Below, piece by piece: positions 54,153 to 64,000 of a DNA stretch of 64,000 nt; position 1 is the stretch's first letter, and every line of letters begins with the position of its first letter. The position numbers and the translations under genes are program-made. Source of the stretch: Rhyacophila brunnea (lineage: Eukaryota; Arthropoda; Insecta; Trichoptera; Rhyacophilidae); contig JAGYXB010000446.1 of assembly GCA_022495005.1 (NCBI GenBank), positions 124,001 to 188,000 of the forward strand, written 5' to 3'. Under the pieces are notes generated by a model. It was given only the letters and a program-made list of their open reading frames with translations. It was not told the origin of the DNA and made no database searches.

Positions 54153-54545
54153 CGTGACCGGAATTTTGTACGTATGCAGTTTACCATATCACACTTCATT
54201 TTGAAATGTTGTATCGGAAATATATGGTCATACATTAAAGACACCTCTTTGGGTCGTATAGTATATCATATACATAGTAGTAGTAGGTAGATAAAATTCG
54301 TGTCTAAATAAAACACGCTTCTTGTCGGTTTACAAGAAGCCAGCGGCAAACAAATTTTGAAAATAGCCGATAAACTGGATTATTATTTAGGTTAGGTTAG
54401 GTTAGGTTAGGTTAAGTCAGGTACATTATTGTCTTCAATACCCCACGAACAATCCGTAATTTTTTCATCTCTCGGTTCATATGGTCATCTCTTTCCGATA
54501 AGAAAGCTCACGGCGAAATATAATACGTACAATTTACATGTAACC
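54153..54545 (-). mobile_element. Family B foldback MITE, copy 7, complete
   Basis: Starts CGTGACCGGAATTTTGTACG and ends GTACAATTTACATGTAACC, in reverse orientation to copy 6. Interior has CTCTTTGGGTCGTATAG, ACAAGAAGCCAGCGGC, a TTAGG run (about 54391-54415, five units) and TCTTTCCGATAAGAAAGCTC. No clear target duplication. Confidence 0.85.
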
Positions 54546-56925
54546 AATTAAAACAATTAAATAAATATAGTTATGTAATAAATTATTGTTATAAATGGAA
54601 AATTAAAGCCGGATCTTTTGTAGCATATTCAGTAGTCTTTCAGTCAACATAACCGACTATAGTTTAAAATGGAATCAGTTTTACGAAAAAGTAATATTGT
54701 CTGATTGATTTCAAAAGACTTTCATAATAAATGATCGAAAAATTGAAAATAATTTTACTTTTTCCGATCAGAATAGGCGCACGAGCTACAAGACTTACTT
54801 GGAGTAAAGTTTTACTTTAAAATTAAGGCCGCTTCAGTTATTCTGAAGCTTAGGTACTTGGGCTATCATGCCAGCTACCCAACAATATGTGACGCGTTAT
54901 GGATTAAGTAGGCAGGCAAGTGCCTGTTTTGGCTAAATTTTGGATCTCTCTTTTGTCGGGTTCTAACATTTAAATGATGCTTAACTTTTACTACTAATTT
55001 AAACAGTTTATGTATTATAAGCCACTACACTTATATTTAGTATTATCTCTACTACATTCTCATAATAAATTACTGAAGTACAATTAAATTATCAAACTTT
55101 AAATATATCGTTCGTAAAGGAAATAATCCTATGGAGATACTTTGCGGTGATTTACCTCTCGGACAATTTTCCACTAAATGAAGTATTAATAATTCAGCAC
55201 TTAAGAGGTAAATTGGTGTTTAATGAAATGTATTTCTTTCATTTAAAAAATGAAATTATTTTATTATTTTTATCCACAATTAGTTTATTTCACAATCAAT
55301 GTAGGTACATTACGTAATTTCTGTACAAATCGGGAATAAGTAGATAAGTCTTGTTCTCAGTTTATCGTAAGTCATATCTTTTAAATTAAATATGTTTTTA
55401 GTTATTTAACAAAATATGTAAAATACGACAAAATTATAAAACTATATTGTTATAGTTTGTTTATATAATTAAAGAAAGAGATTATTGTATAATTAAATAT
55501 AAAATAACATGGCTTAAACCGTTCCCCTGAAAAGTTGCTTCTCGTGTGTAGTTACCTATTTCTTCCCGGTTGGTATACATTTGTTTCGACTATCTTAGAA
55601 ACATTAAATGGAAATACGGCATGTGCAGAAAAGACGACACTCGCATTAACTTGGTATTTAGATAAAGGGATAAGTGAATTTCTCCGTGGAAACTGTGATA
55701 AAATCCGTAAGCTTGAGTAAAGGCGTTTTTTAAAGCTGTCGCTTCATCCGCTAATTAAGTCTGCAGAATCGATATTAAGATGTAGGTATGCCATTCCGGA
55801 AGCTGAACAAATAATAGACTTCCTGCGAGAAAAATTTGATTTGTGGGTATTGGGTGTATTTATAGGTAGTAGGTATATCTTGTTTTGGTTTTATTATCCC
55901 AATTGCGTCGATTTAAAAATTAAAATTTGATTTAATAATCATTTCTTCCTTTCTTCCATGTTAGCTCATAACCATGAAAGTAGTAACCAAGTATATCTCA
56001 CGGGGTTAGAATTACCAAGTCAATTTTCCTCACGATCAATCATACTTATAATGTAGAATACGTTTATTGGGAGGACCAACCTAGAAAAATCATGATACGA
56101 AAATGGCATGTGTCCAAGTATTTTTTTCTAGCCCGTTCACAAACCAAAATAATTGTATTTATATAACTAAACGCGTATTCTACGCATGATGTATTATAAT
56201 ATTATATTCTTACCTCCATATCAAACTAGAATCTAATTCTAATGTAGGTACCATAAAATAATCTAAAACATTGGTGTGTTCTTCAAGAGCCTTTCCCATA
56301 GGTATCAATGGTGTGCGGTGTTTTTTGAGATTGGACATGCTCTTGAAAAGTATATTCTTATAAAGGGGTGGTCCATATTGAAATACATTATTTCTACTAA
56401 ATACCCGATGACAGATTTTCAAAACAAATGAATGTGGCATGACATTAATTAAATTATACGTTCAACAATTGAAAAGATGGCAAAGCCTCGCACGAAATGC
56501 AAAATTCAATAGTATGTAATAAGTCACAGATATTGTCAACTCATTAATATAGGAATGTCTTTTCAATCGTCAAAAATTGACTGTTAACAACTTCAAAATG
56601 ATTATAATACCTATTGTTATTAGAAGTGGCGACTTTAGGTAGGTGGGGAGCGTGAGGTACTGAGAGGTTTGCAGATCACTAAGAAAAATAATATAAACAT
56701 CCACCGATTATCAGGATATATTAACGATTAGTTTTTTTTTATATTCCCTGAGATTTTTGTGGTTCATTCTTGTCTTATATTACGGTGGTTGGGTAATGTG
56801 TATCTATTATACCTATCTTAATATCTCGATATTTAGGATTCTTAGATCATCTTGAGTAGGTGTGTATGGTCTCTGAAATGGTCCTGAAACCTATAGAAAT
56901 AAAACAAGTTATATGATACTTACCT
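54546..56925. other. AT-rich DNA, no feature
   Basis: 2.4 kb. The frames 55535-55720 (+) and 56210-56440 (-) are unrecognised. No repeat partner was found. Confidence 0.45.
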
Positions 56926-57136
56926 TAATGGTGAGGAGTGGAGGTAGGTTGTTAATATCCGCCATAAATAGTGCACATTAAACTTTGTTAGTCAGACGTA
57001 TTAATTTTTTTTTATTGAACTAAGACTACAATCTACCGACGGTGTTGGTTAGTTTTTAAAAATCAATTGACTGGCAAAGTTTATTGTGCACTATTTATGG
57101 CGGATCTTAACAGCCTAACTCAACCCTTCGCCACTG
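56926..57136. mobile_element. Family A foldback MITE, copy 5, short
   Basis: Left TAATGGTGAGGAGTGGAGGT, then TCAGACGTATT; right TTTATGGCGGATCTTAACAG, ending TTCGCCACTG. At 211 bp most of the interior is deleted. Flanking ACTTACCT and CTATACCT share 5 of 8 bases. Confidence 0.75.
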
Positions 57137-57329
57137 CTATACCTATACAGTATACATCATGATGGGTTATGTAAGCAAATCAAATAACAAATTAAAATAT
57201 ATACCGATTTAAGTATCAGTAGAGAGCGAAGGAAGAACTGTCAGTCAATTTGAATTTTACGAATTTGCAATTTTGCGATTGAATTCCAATTGCACGTGTA
57301 TATTTTATTATGTACATAATATTTACTAC
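57137..57329. other. AT-rich DNA, no feature
   Basis: Nothing recognised. Confidence 0.5.
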
Positions 57330-57800
57330 ATATATACAATTAGACGAGTTTGTATTTATTACCTGTTCAATTAACAACACTATGTGGCTCTTGACCTTCT
57401 CCAGCATTTGCCTCTATCCGAGGTCTTTAAATCCTATACGACACTATCTCTCCATCTTGTGTGAGGTCGATCAGATCTTCGCGTGCCTTCCGGTTTCGGA
57501 ATGTAAATTTTTGTGTTCAAGACCCAATTATATAAGGCGCCCAATTGTATAGACTGTAGGTACGATGTGTGACCCCCGTACTTGTATCTTTTTCTCAATG
57601 GCGTTTATTTGTTTTTGATGGGTCCGAAGATACCACGTAGCATGCATCGCTCAAATGAGCTCAACACTCTTTCCATGTTTTTGTTCATGCATCATGTCTC
57701 CGAGCCATACATGGCAACTGGTCTTTTAAGTGTTTTATACAAGATACATTTCAAATGTCGGTTCAATGCTTTTGAACGTGGCACCTTCATTACATAGAAG
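57330..57800 (-). pseudogene. LINE reverse transcriptase C-terminal half, L8
   Basis: On the minus strand from about 57800: KALNRHLKCILYKTLKRPV, AMYGSET then a stop, SSFERCMLRGIFGPIK, and further on RRSDRPHTRWRDSV. These match the thumb-to-C-terminus segments of an RTE-like LINE (IRPVxxYGSExW, FERxxLRxIFGP, GRPRxRWxDxV). Several stops and shifts; the catalytic core and tail are missing. Confidence 0.7.
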
Positions 57801-57959
57801 TGAGACAGATCAGAGTATCAGTGAGCCCTAGTATGATTTATTAACGTGTATAAAAATGGCGTATCTCGATATTGAAAATAATTATGGACAAATGCCAAAA
57901 TAAATTATTCAAACACTGACCAGACAGTCATATCAAGATAAATTCGCAGCCCTAAGATA

Positions 57960-58345
57960 GGCTTCTAATTACTGAACTCAACTCTGGTGTGGGGGGGTAC
58001 TGAAACACCCCCACGAGGGAGGAGGAAACATTCGAGATTTTCAAAGGGGTGGGTGTCCTTGCACCCCGTATATTCCTCTGTCTGTACAGTGTACACAAGT
58101 TGAAGGACTTCCGTGGAGCGGTGGGGGTCCTAGGAGGGGTGGTGTGCGCAGGAATTACTTGGCAACTTCAAAATGGGTTAAAATTAATGCCCCAGGACAA
58201 ACCGGCAAACTTTCCGACGAAAGTGGGGATTCTTATTTTCCTATTATCACGGAAGAGGGACGTATCCGGTTAAAAGAGATCGCTTTTCGTATCATAAACA
58301 TTTAGGGTTTTTTCGTTCTCCGAAGGGCATTTGCATAATCTGTCT
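57960..58345. promoter_or_regulatory. GC-rich block with an octamer site
   Basis: The block is GC-richer than the flanks (GTGTGGGGGGGTAC, ACACCCCCACGAGGGAGGAG, GTGGGGGTCCTAGGAGGGG) and is followed by ATTTGCAT (58329-58336), the POU octamer. Frame 58049-58273 (74 codons) does not start at an ATG and is not recognised. Regulatory role is inference. Confidence 0.25.
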
Positions 58346-58801
58346 GAGTTTTTTTAAGTGTGCGGATATTTTGAGGTGTCGTCTTGGAAGTATTATCGAA
58401 GTTTATTAAATTTATTTTGAATTTAGGAGAATTTTCTCATTGCAAATTATAATGAAAAATAATGTAGATTTTTCGTTGCATGTCATTGATACGAAAGGTA
58501 GTTGGCCGAAACCGTTAGGGTGATTCACAAATGGTAAAAGAGCATTCAAACCGAAGCGTTACCTGTTATAATGTAGAACAATTTAAAAATAAGTAGGTAC
58601 CTACCTAGCTAGCTACATAGTATTTATTTTAATACAATTATGTTCCGATTTAAATTTATTCACAATGATTAAAACATAACCAGAGTTACCATTGTAATTA
58701 TTTGATATCAAATATTTATTTTTAGTAAAATGTTCATTGTATTTAATTTATTTAAAATTAATATTTTATAGTGCCCGTACACGATCATTGATTTACAGGC
58801 A
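58346..58801. other. AT-rich DNA, no feature
   Basis: Nothing recognised. Confidence 0.5.
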
Positions 58802-58837
58802 ACAATAGCGACAATAGCGACAATAGCGACAATAGCT
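58802..58837. repeat. 9-bp minisatellite (ACAATAGCG)4
   Basis: Three exact units and one nearly complete unit. Short and likely slippage-derived. Confidence 0.9.
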
Positions 58838-60009
58838 ATTTACATGCAAAAGTGCTGACTGTCTCTCCAATCTCATTCTTGAAGCGTAGCAAGCATTATT
58901 TGTTGTCGTGTGGAGCTATTTGATAAATTCGACAGGCGTATAGGTATAGGTCAAAATGCTCTGCGGGGTGTAGTTCGTACTTTTTCCGTGATATTCGCTA
59001 CTATTGTTCTACTGCTCATGTACAAATATCGTGCAAGTTGCAACTACAGCGTGAAAATTCAGAAGCCGCTAAACTTTTTTGATCCATGCAAGCAGTCTTG
59101 CAACTTTACTTGCAACGTGTTTACACTTGCATTTTATTATTGTGGCTGCTATAATACGTACTGCCAGCAGTAAATCCATGCAAGTGTAAACGGGAACCGT
59201 TAAAACTTCTATGTTGTGTTGGATTTGACGCAGTTTGAAAATGAATGTACAATTTAATTATAAAAGTTAAGTCAAAAATTAATTATAGGATGTAGGTTAC
59301 CTATACTTATCCTATGTTTATTTTGAAACTTAATTGAAGCGTTGGTAAAATGAAAAATATATATATAATAATAATACCTAAGTGTAAAGTGTAAATCTAT
59401 AAATAAATGCTATAAGTGCTAGGTACTTTTTTTTAACTTGTGCAATTTAATACTTTGGCAAATTCCATTAAACCTGAATGACGTTCTGCCATATCTGAAT
59501 CGGTTTTATGGTTTCGGGATTTTTTTTTCGTATAAATTACCGGACACGGTAGCTTTTGGGGGTTATAATTATAGCAATTTTGGTGTCTATGTTGATTCTT
59601 ATATAATTCTGTCTTGACTTATTATATACTAGTATACAATTTAGTGGATCTTGGTCAAAATCTTGAAGGAAAATATGAGGATCAATTGATAACTATTCGT
59701 TCAACTCTTGTTAAATTCGAATTCAAATTCAATGAAGAAAACACTTCATATAACCGAAACAATGTACATAACACAGTGGCAGTGTGTTCACATGGGTCTG
59801 TAAAAAGTTTCATTATGTTATTATTTTATAAAGTAGGAAATGTTAAAAAATTTATAAAGAAAACTATGCAAAATCTGATGTGACACAAGGATATAGGTAA
59901 AAGTAATTTTGTATTTTAGCATGCGAAAATAGTTGGCGGATCCATTTAAATTTATAATGTGTAATTTACACTGTCCAATGTACATATAGATTGGCAGAAT
60001 ATTTATAAA
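58838..60009. other. AT-rich DNA with one unrecognised frame
   Basis: Frame 59614-59883 (+, 89 codons) reads NLEGKYEDQLITIRSTLVKF within it; composition is protein-like but no family is recognised. Frame 58910-59173 is cysteine-rich by chance or relic. Confidence 0.4.
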
Positions 60010-60330
60010 TAAGACCCCTCCGCAGAGTCCGCCCCTGCCCTCTGTGATTGAGGGCCGTAGCAGAGGGGCTGGTAATTCACTAGGATTTAATTTAAATTAG
60101 TTTCAGGTCGGCTTAATGGCGGCACTGATACTCGCGCCGACGCTCCTCTCCGCCTCTCTCTCTCTCCCTCTCCGCACTTCCTCCCGTCTCTCCGTGACGT
60201 CACGGCGTCGTAACCATGGCGACGCCTCCGCCAGGGGTGGAGTCGGGACAGGTGCGCTGTGTAATTTGCGAGATGCTATCTCTTCGCGAACACTTCCCCG
60301 GATGAAATATCATTGCGAGATGTTTTTGTT
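60010..60330 (+). promoter_or_regulatory. CpG-rich block, possible promoter and first coding exon
   Basis: The block has many CpGs, pyrimidine runs, the CRE palindrome TGACGTCA (60195-60202) and, 14 bases later, an ATG in excellent context (ACCATGGCG, ATG at 60216-60218). It would encode MATPPPGVESGQ and reaches a good donor ACAG|GTGCGC after 60251, in phase 0. If unspliced, the frame stops soon after. This is the most gene-like spot in the window, but no downstream exon was identified and the gene is unknown. Confidence 0.3.
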
Positions 60331-62799
60331 AAATCGTAATGTAATTAAATTGCGATAATGGCTTTCTATTTACGGATGATTTATTCATAATGTGATACCA
60401 TTTTTAAATTATATTCCGGATGTTTACCCACTGTTATAAGAGTTGACTAGTTGGATAACGTAACACAATTGGTATAATACTATAAGAATTTGAAGGTTTG
60501 TTTTTGTTTCCAATCACATGATATCTACATGTTGCTGCCAAAAGTTGGTAAGTCGATAATGTAGGTATTTAGAGTTTACAACGGATCATGTGTCTGTATA
60601 TAAATATGTATGCTAGAAAAAAAATAATGCCATCCGATATATAGAACATGCATATAAAGCACACATATATTATATTAGAATTATTATGTCTGATGTTATA
60701 GATAGGGCATGTCAAACTTTCAAATTGCAATTAGATACTAACATGATTTCGAGACGTTTTTTTTTCAACTTAATTATTATATTATCTTCTTTTATAAGTC
60801 CATTTTCCGTTGATCCTAAGTAGAGTAGGTATATTATTATTATGAACACCACACGACGCTTTCAACAATCTCTGACTTTCCCAGTTTTATTGTATCTTTC
60901 CAAAATAATGATAGGTACCTACCAACATTCAATAGATCCACCGTAAGGATACAATTTAACGAATTTCTAAAGTCCAAATTACATTGGCAGATTCACACGT
61001 CGATCGTAGTCGAAATATAACTTTCGATCGTTTACTGGAGTCGTAGACAAAAAAGAATAATTCCTATTTTTTGCTCACGATTCAATCAAAGATCAGTGAT
61101 AGTTGAGTTAATAATTACATTCATGGTAATCATCGAGTATCGACCCAACTGTCATTGATCGTCAATTGAGTTATACGCGACAAATATAAATTATTATACT
61201 TTAGTCATGGCATGTTTCGGCTTGAGAGTATGTTGGTGTAATTTGAGCTTTATATACCAGAATCTGGTAAGCTTGAAGGAGATCTCTAAAATGTGCCTCA
61301 CTCAAACTAGGATTAGAACTTGAAGTCAATTCACACTAAATAAAATTAGAACTGAGGTGATAAATGTCTAATATAATAACACCAGGTTATGATTATTACA
61401 TATCTTCGATTTAGTTAACCCTCAGTCATGCAGTAGTGTGGTATGAATTTATTATAATAATATTTAATGAAGGTTTAGAGGTGAGTATAGTATTTCTACT
61501 CAAAATAAATACCAGGCGACAGTGCCACCTATTAACATTTTCAGTCATCTGTCAAACTATTATGAGAGTATTATATCATTTGTTTTCTTTGACGACCCAA
61601 TTAAATTGATTATTTTACTTGTGTCAGCTCATTTTTTTAAATTTGGAATTTGCGTTTACGTGTCTCTCATCTTACCTCTTTTAATACGTCATATCTCTTG
61701 TCTTGCTCACTTTTCATACATTTACATATTATTATATTTTCTCTCATGCATTACAGATACATTTTAATCAAAACAAATATATTATGCCTACTTATTGCAA
61801 GTATAAAGCAGCTATTGAGTTCCTGTTACAGATGATTGATCAAAGTTAATGCTTTGTAAAAAGCTATTAAAATACTTTTAGACTTGATGTTTGTTTATAT
61901 TATTATATGCTCTAAGCAATTTATGAAAATACAGAATTTTTCTTTATTTACTTCTGTCAATGTCTTGTTAAAAGGTTTATCTAACGGATGACGTAAGACG
62001 TAAAATTGGTTCTATCACTGTCTATGGTAAATGTAATGCCTAAATAATGGTAAATGATTTGCTGGATGTCTTCGCATAAACCCTGGCACGGTCCCATAGT
62101 ATTTAGGGGTGGCTGTCTCGCTCCATGATGCCAAGACTGGGATGAGAAGGGGTGCGTCGGGTGCTAGGTGGAATTAAGTAAACGCTCGCAAGCTAACGAT
62201 CCTCTGTGTTGTGCCAAAGCAACGAAATAGTCAGAATACTTCTTCACGCGTCGCCAACAGTGCCAAGGAAATGTAATTATTTATTGTACATGCTTAAACA
62301 TATTGCCAAACTGTGGACAAAAGTCGATAGTACTATAAGTTACAATCCAGTTAGACCTAAGTAATATGCTAGCCAGCGCTTGAAATGAAAAAAATCACGA
62401 ACCCGAGTGCTCGATAATTTACGGAATATTATATTTTTTTGTATAACACAAATAACTTTTGTTTTTTTTATCTAGCTCAGATGGTCAAATGGAATAACAG
62501 CTTTTATAGCCACCATAGAAACCCAAGCCTATAGTTTACGTCACTCATTATAATATTGGCAAATATTATTTTTAGCCACGAGTCCGACAAGTTTGTATTA
62601 AACTATAAAAAATGGTTGGACGAATTGTGGTCACTCTCATCCCAATATTTCTCTTCTGCCTACAATCCAAATTATTGTCGCAAGTCCAGGCGCACCGTTA
62701 CGGCCACCAGTCGACCGTGATTGATAAACAGTTACATCAATAGCACGATTGCGCCAAGAGTCTTCTTTACGAACTCCATACAGGGTGACTTACAAGTGA
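60331..62799. other. AT-rich DNA, no feature
   Basis: 2.5 kb. TTAACCCTCAGTCATGC at 61417 looks like a piggyBac tip but has no partner. Frames at 61522-61767 and 61650-61835 are hydrophobic low-complexity frames. No gene supported. Confidence 0.45.
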
Positions 62800-63060
62800 C
62801 GGTTCAATTGTGTTGCATAAAGACCGCCATGCGTCATCATGAATTCATTATCCACCATCGTGTCATCATCTATATAAAGAAAGTTGATTGATGTAAAAGT
62901 GAGAGTGCTATACATAACAATTTGAAATAAGTGTGTGCGTGCAGGATCCGGGAGTCGGAAGAGCGCAACAAGAGCCAGCAGTTTGGACCAGCTTAACATC
63001 CTCAACCCACCTTTCATACAGTCCACAAAAGCGCAACTAAATATATATATAAAGTAAGTG
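62800..63060 (+). repeat. Repeat C, copy 2
   Basis: Inverted relative to 40956-41198: ATATAAAGAAAGTT, GAGAGTGCTATACATAACAA, GTGCAGGATCCGGGAGTCGG, TTGGACCAGCTTAACATC, TCAACCCACCTTTC and CCACAAAAGCGCAAC. Uninterrupted here. Class unknown; no coding frame shared by both copies. Confidence 0.65.
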
Positions 63061-63344
63061 ATCTTCATTACATTTTAATACAAGTACTTCACGAACTGGA
63101 ACGCAATATTTAATTAATCCACGAGACAGAGCGATACTGGGATTTTACTAACCGGAGCCGGTCCATTTCGAACCCTGACTACCATAATAATAATATGTAA
63201 GTAGTGTACCTAATCATAATGATGACATTTTGTCTTAAACCCAACAAGAATCAACACAGGTGAAAAGCGATACATTGGAAGGTAGATTGTAGACATAATT
63301 TAATAAGCTAGGACATCGGTAGTAAATTTATGGCATGCATCGGT
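63061..63344. other. AT-rich DNA, no feature
   Basis: Nothing recognised. Confidence 0.5.
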
Positions 63345-63445
63345 CTTCTTCTTCTTCCACGGCGCTACATCCCGGGGTAGGATTTGGCCTCCTCCACAAC
63401 CGCTCTCCACTCACTCCGGTCTCTCGCCACACTTCTCCAGTTACC
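63345..63445 (-). pseudogene. LINE 3' end, L9
   Basis: On the minus strand: RSVARDRSEWRAVVEEAKS, then a stop and GTGGAAGAAGAAGAAGA. The DRxxWRxxV end and the GAAGAAGAA tail are those of RTE-like LINEs. Only about 30 codons are kept. Confidence 0.6.
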
Positions 63446-64000
63446 GGGTCTTCCTATATGACATGCATCGGTCTAGGCAACACAAAAATAACGGAAATTG
63501 AAATGACGTCTGGGTCAGGCTGTAACAAACATAAAATCTTTAGTGTGGATAAATATGGGATAAACTTAAACACGTGTTAAAGAAACTGTTATTTGCACTA
63601 GTTAGGTGCTAGAAGTTTAAAGTGATTTGCCTCCGTGAAATGTATACCCAATCCTAATCCAGACCATCGGTTTGATGAGTAATTGTTCGAAAGTTGTATC
63701 ATAACATTTATATGTCTGCCTAAATTTATGAACATACTATAATATATTATGTTATGATAATATACAGTGACGTCCCGTAGGGGTAGGCAGATTAAGCGTC
63801 GCTTGGGAGCGGCAGTTACTCAAAGGGCGGCAAATCGAGGAAAATCATATGGTATATACTTACGTATAGAAATAGCTTAACTCAGTATCTAATAATGAAA
63901 ATATCTTTCCATAAAAAATCAGCTCACTGGTTGGAAATAAAATATATTAATTAACATAAAAGGTTTAACAGGACTGTATTTTTTTGTCGGGTTCGCGATG
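63446..64000. other. AT-rich DNA with a possible TE tip
   Basis: CAGTGACGTCCCGTAGGGG at about 63767 followed by GGCAGATTAAGCG and GGGAGCGGCAG may be the left end of a hAT-like element that runs out of the window. The opposite end cannot be seen. Confidence 0.35.

Noticed and set aside
61417..61433. Second piggyBac end (TTAACCCTCAGTCATGC)
   Set aside because: No matching opposite end with TTAA was found nearby.
1..64000. CRISPR arrays, operons, rRNA genes, well-known insect microRNAs
   Set aside because: No regular spaced repeats of CRISPR type, no rRNA-like text, and none of the mature microRNA sequences I could recall (for example those of miR-10, iab-4, bantam, miR-1) was seen.

Overview
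The window is AT-rich, gene-poor eukaryotic nuclear DNA, almost certainly from an insect. It has no bacterial-type operons, it carries (TTAGG)n-type repeats, and it is crowded with arthropod-style transposons: an RTE-like LINE, hAT, piggyBac, foldback MITEs and tRNA-derived SINEs. The many TAGGTA/TACCTA and TATAATATTATA words fit a lepidopteran or a hemipteran such as an aphid; I cannot separate these from sequence alone. I found no host protein-coding gene that can be supported with confidence. The window reads as intergenic or large-intron DNA.

Region by region. 0-5.7 kb: fragments of MITEs and SINEs, one half of a long dispersed repeat (2272-2840) with a hammerhead-like motif, and a 250-bp tandem duplication. 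6.1-9.0 kb: a nest in which a 2.4-kb hAT-type element with an exact 8-bp target duplication sits inside an older foldback MITE. 9-15 kb: two SINEs, a 256-bp foldback element, a 394-bp TIR element and several LINE 3' ends. 15.2-17.8 kb: an internally deleted piggyBac element bounded by TTAA, then a near-palindromic MITE with a 9-bp target duplication and a relative of it. 18-36 kb: mostly non-repetitive AT-rich DNA with scattered SINE and LINE pieces and a few GC-richer islands that may be regulatory. 36.7-41.6 kb: three more copies of the MITE family seen at 6 kb, each with a recognisable 8-bp duplication. 43.4-47.5 kb: a decayed 2.27-kb DNA transposon with good TIRs, with a 5'-truncated RTE-like LINE inserted at its right end and flanked by a perfect 14-bp duplication. 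49.7-50.9 kb: two different foldback elements followed directly by a tandem array with a three-unit higher-order period. 51.8-64 kb: more LINE and SINE relics, MITE copies and GC-rich islands, one of which (60.0-60.3 kb) could hold a first coding exon.

The clearest signals are structural: target-site duplications that let the order of insertions be read, families whose copies can be compared within the window, and a short hammerhead-like motif recurring at four places. The only long protein-coding signals are broken transposon genes: RTE reverse transcriptase, a DDE-type transposase, a hAT fragment and a piggyBac N-terminus.
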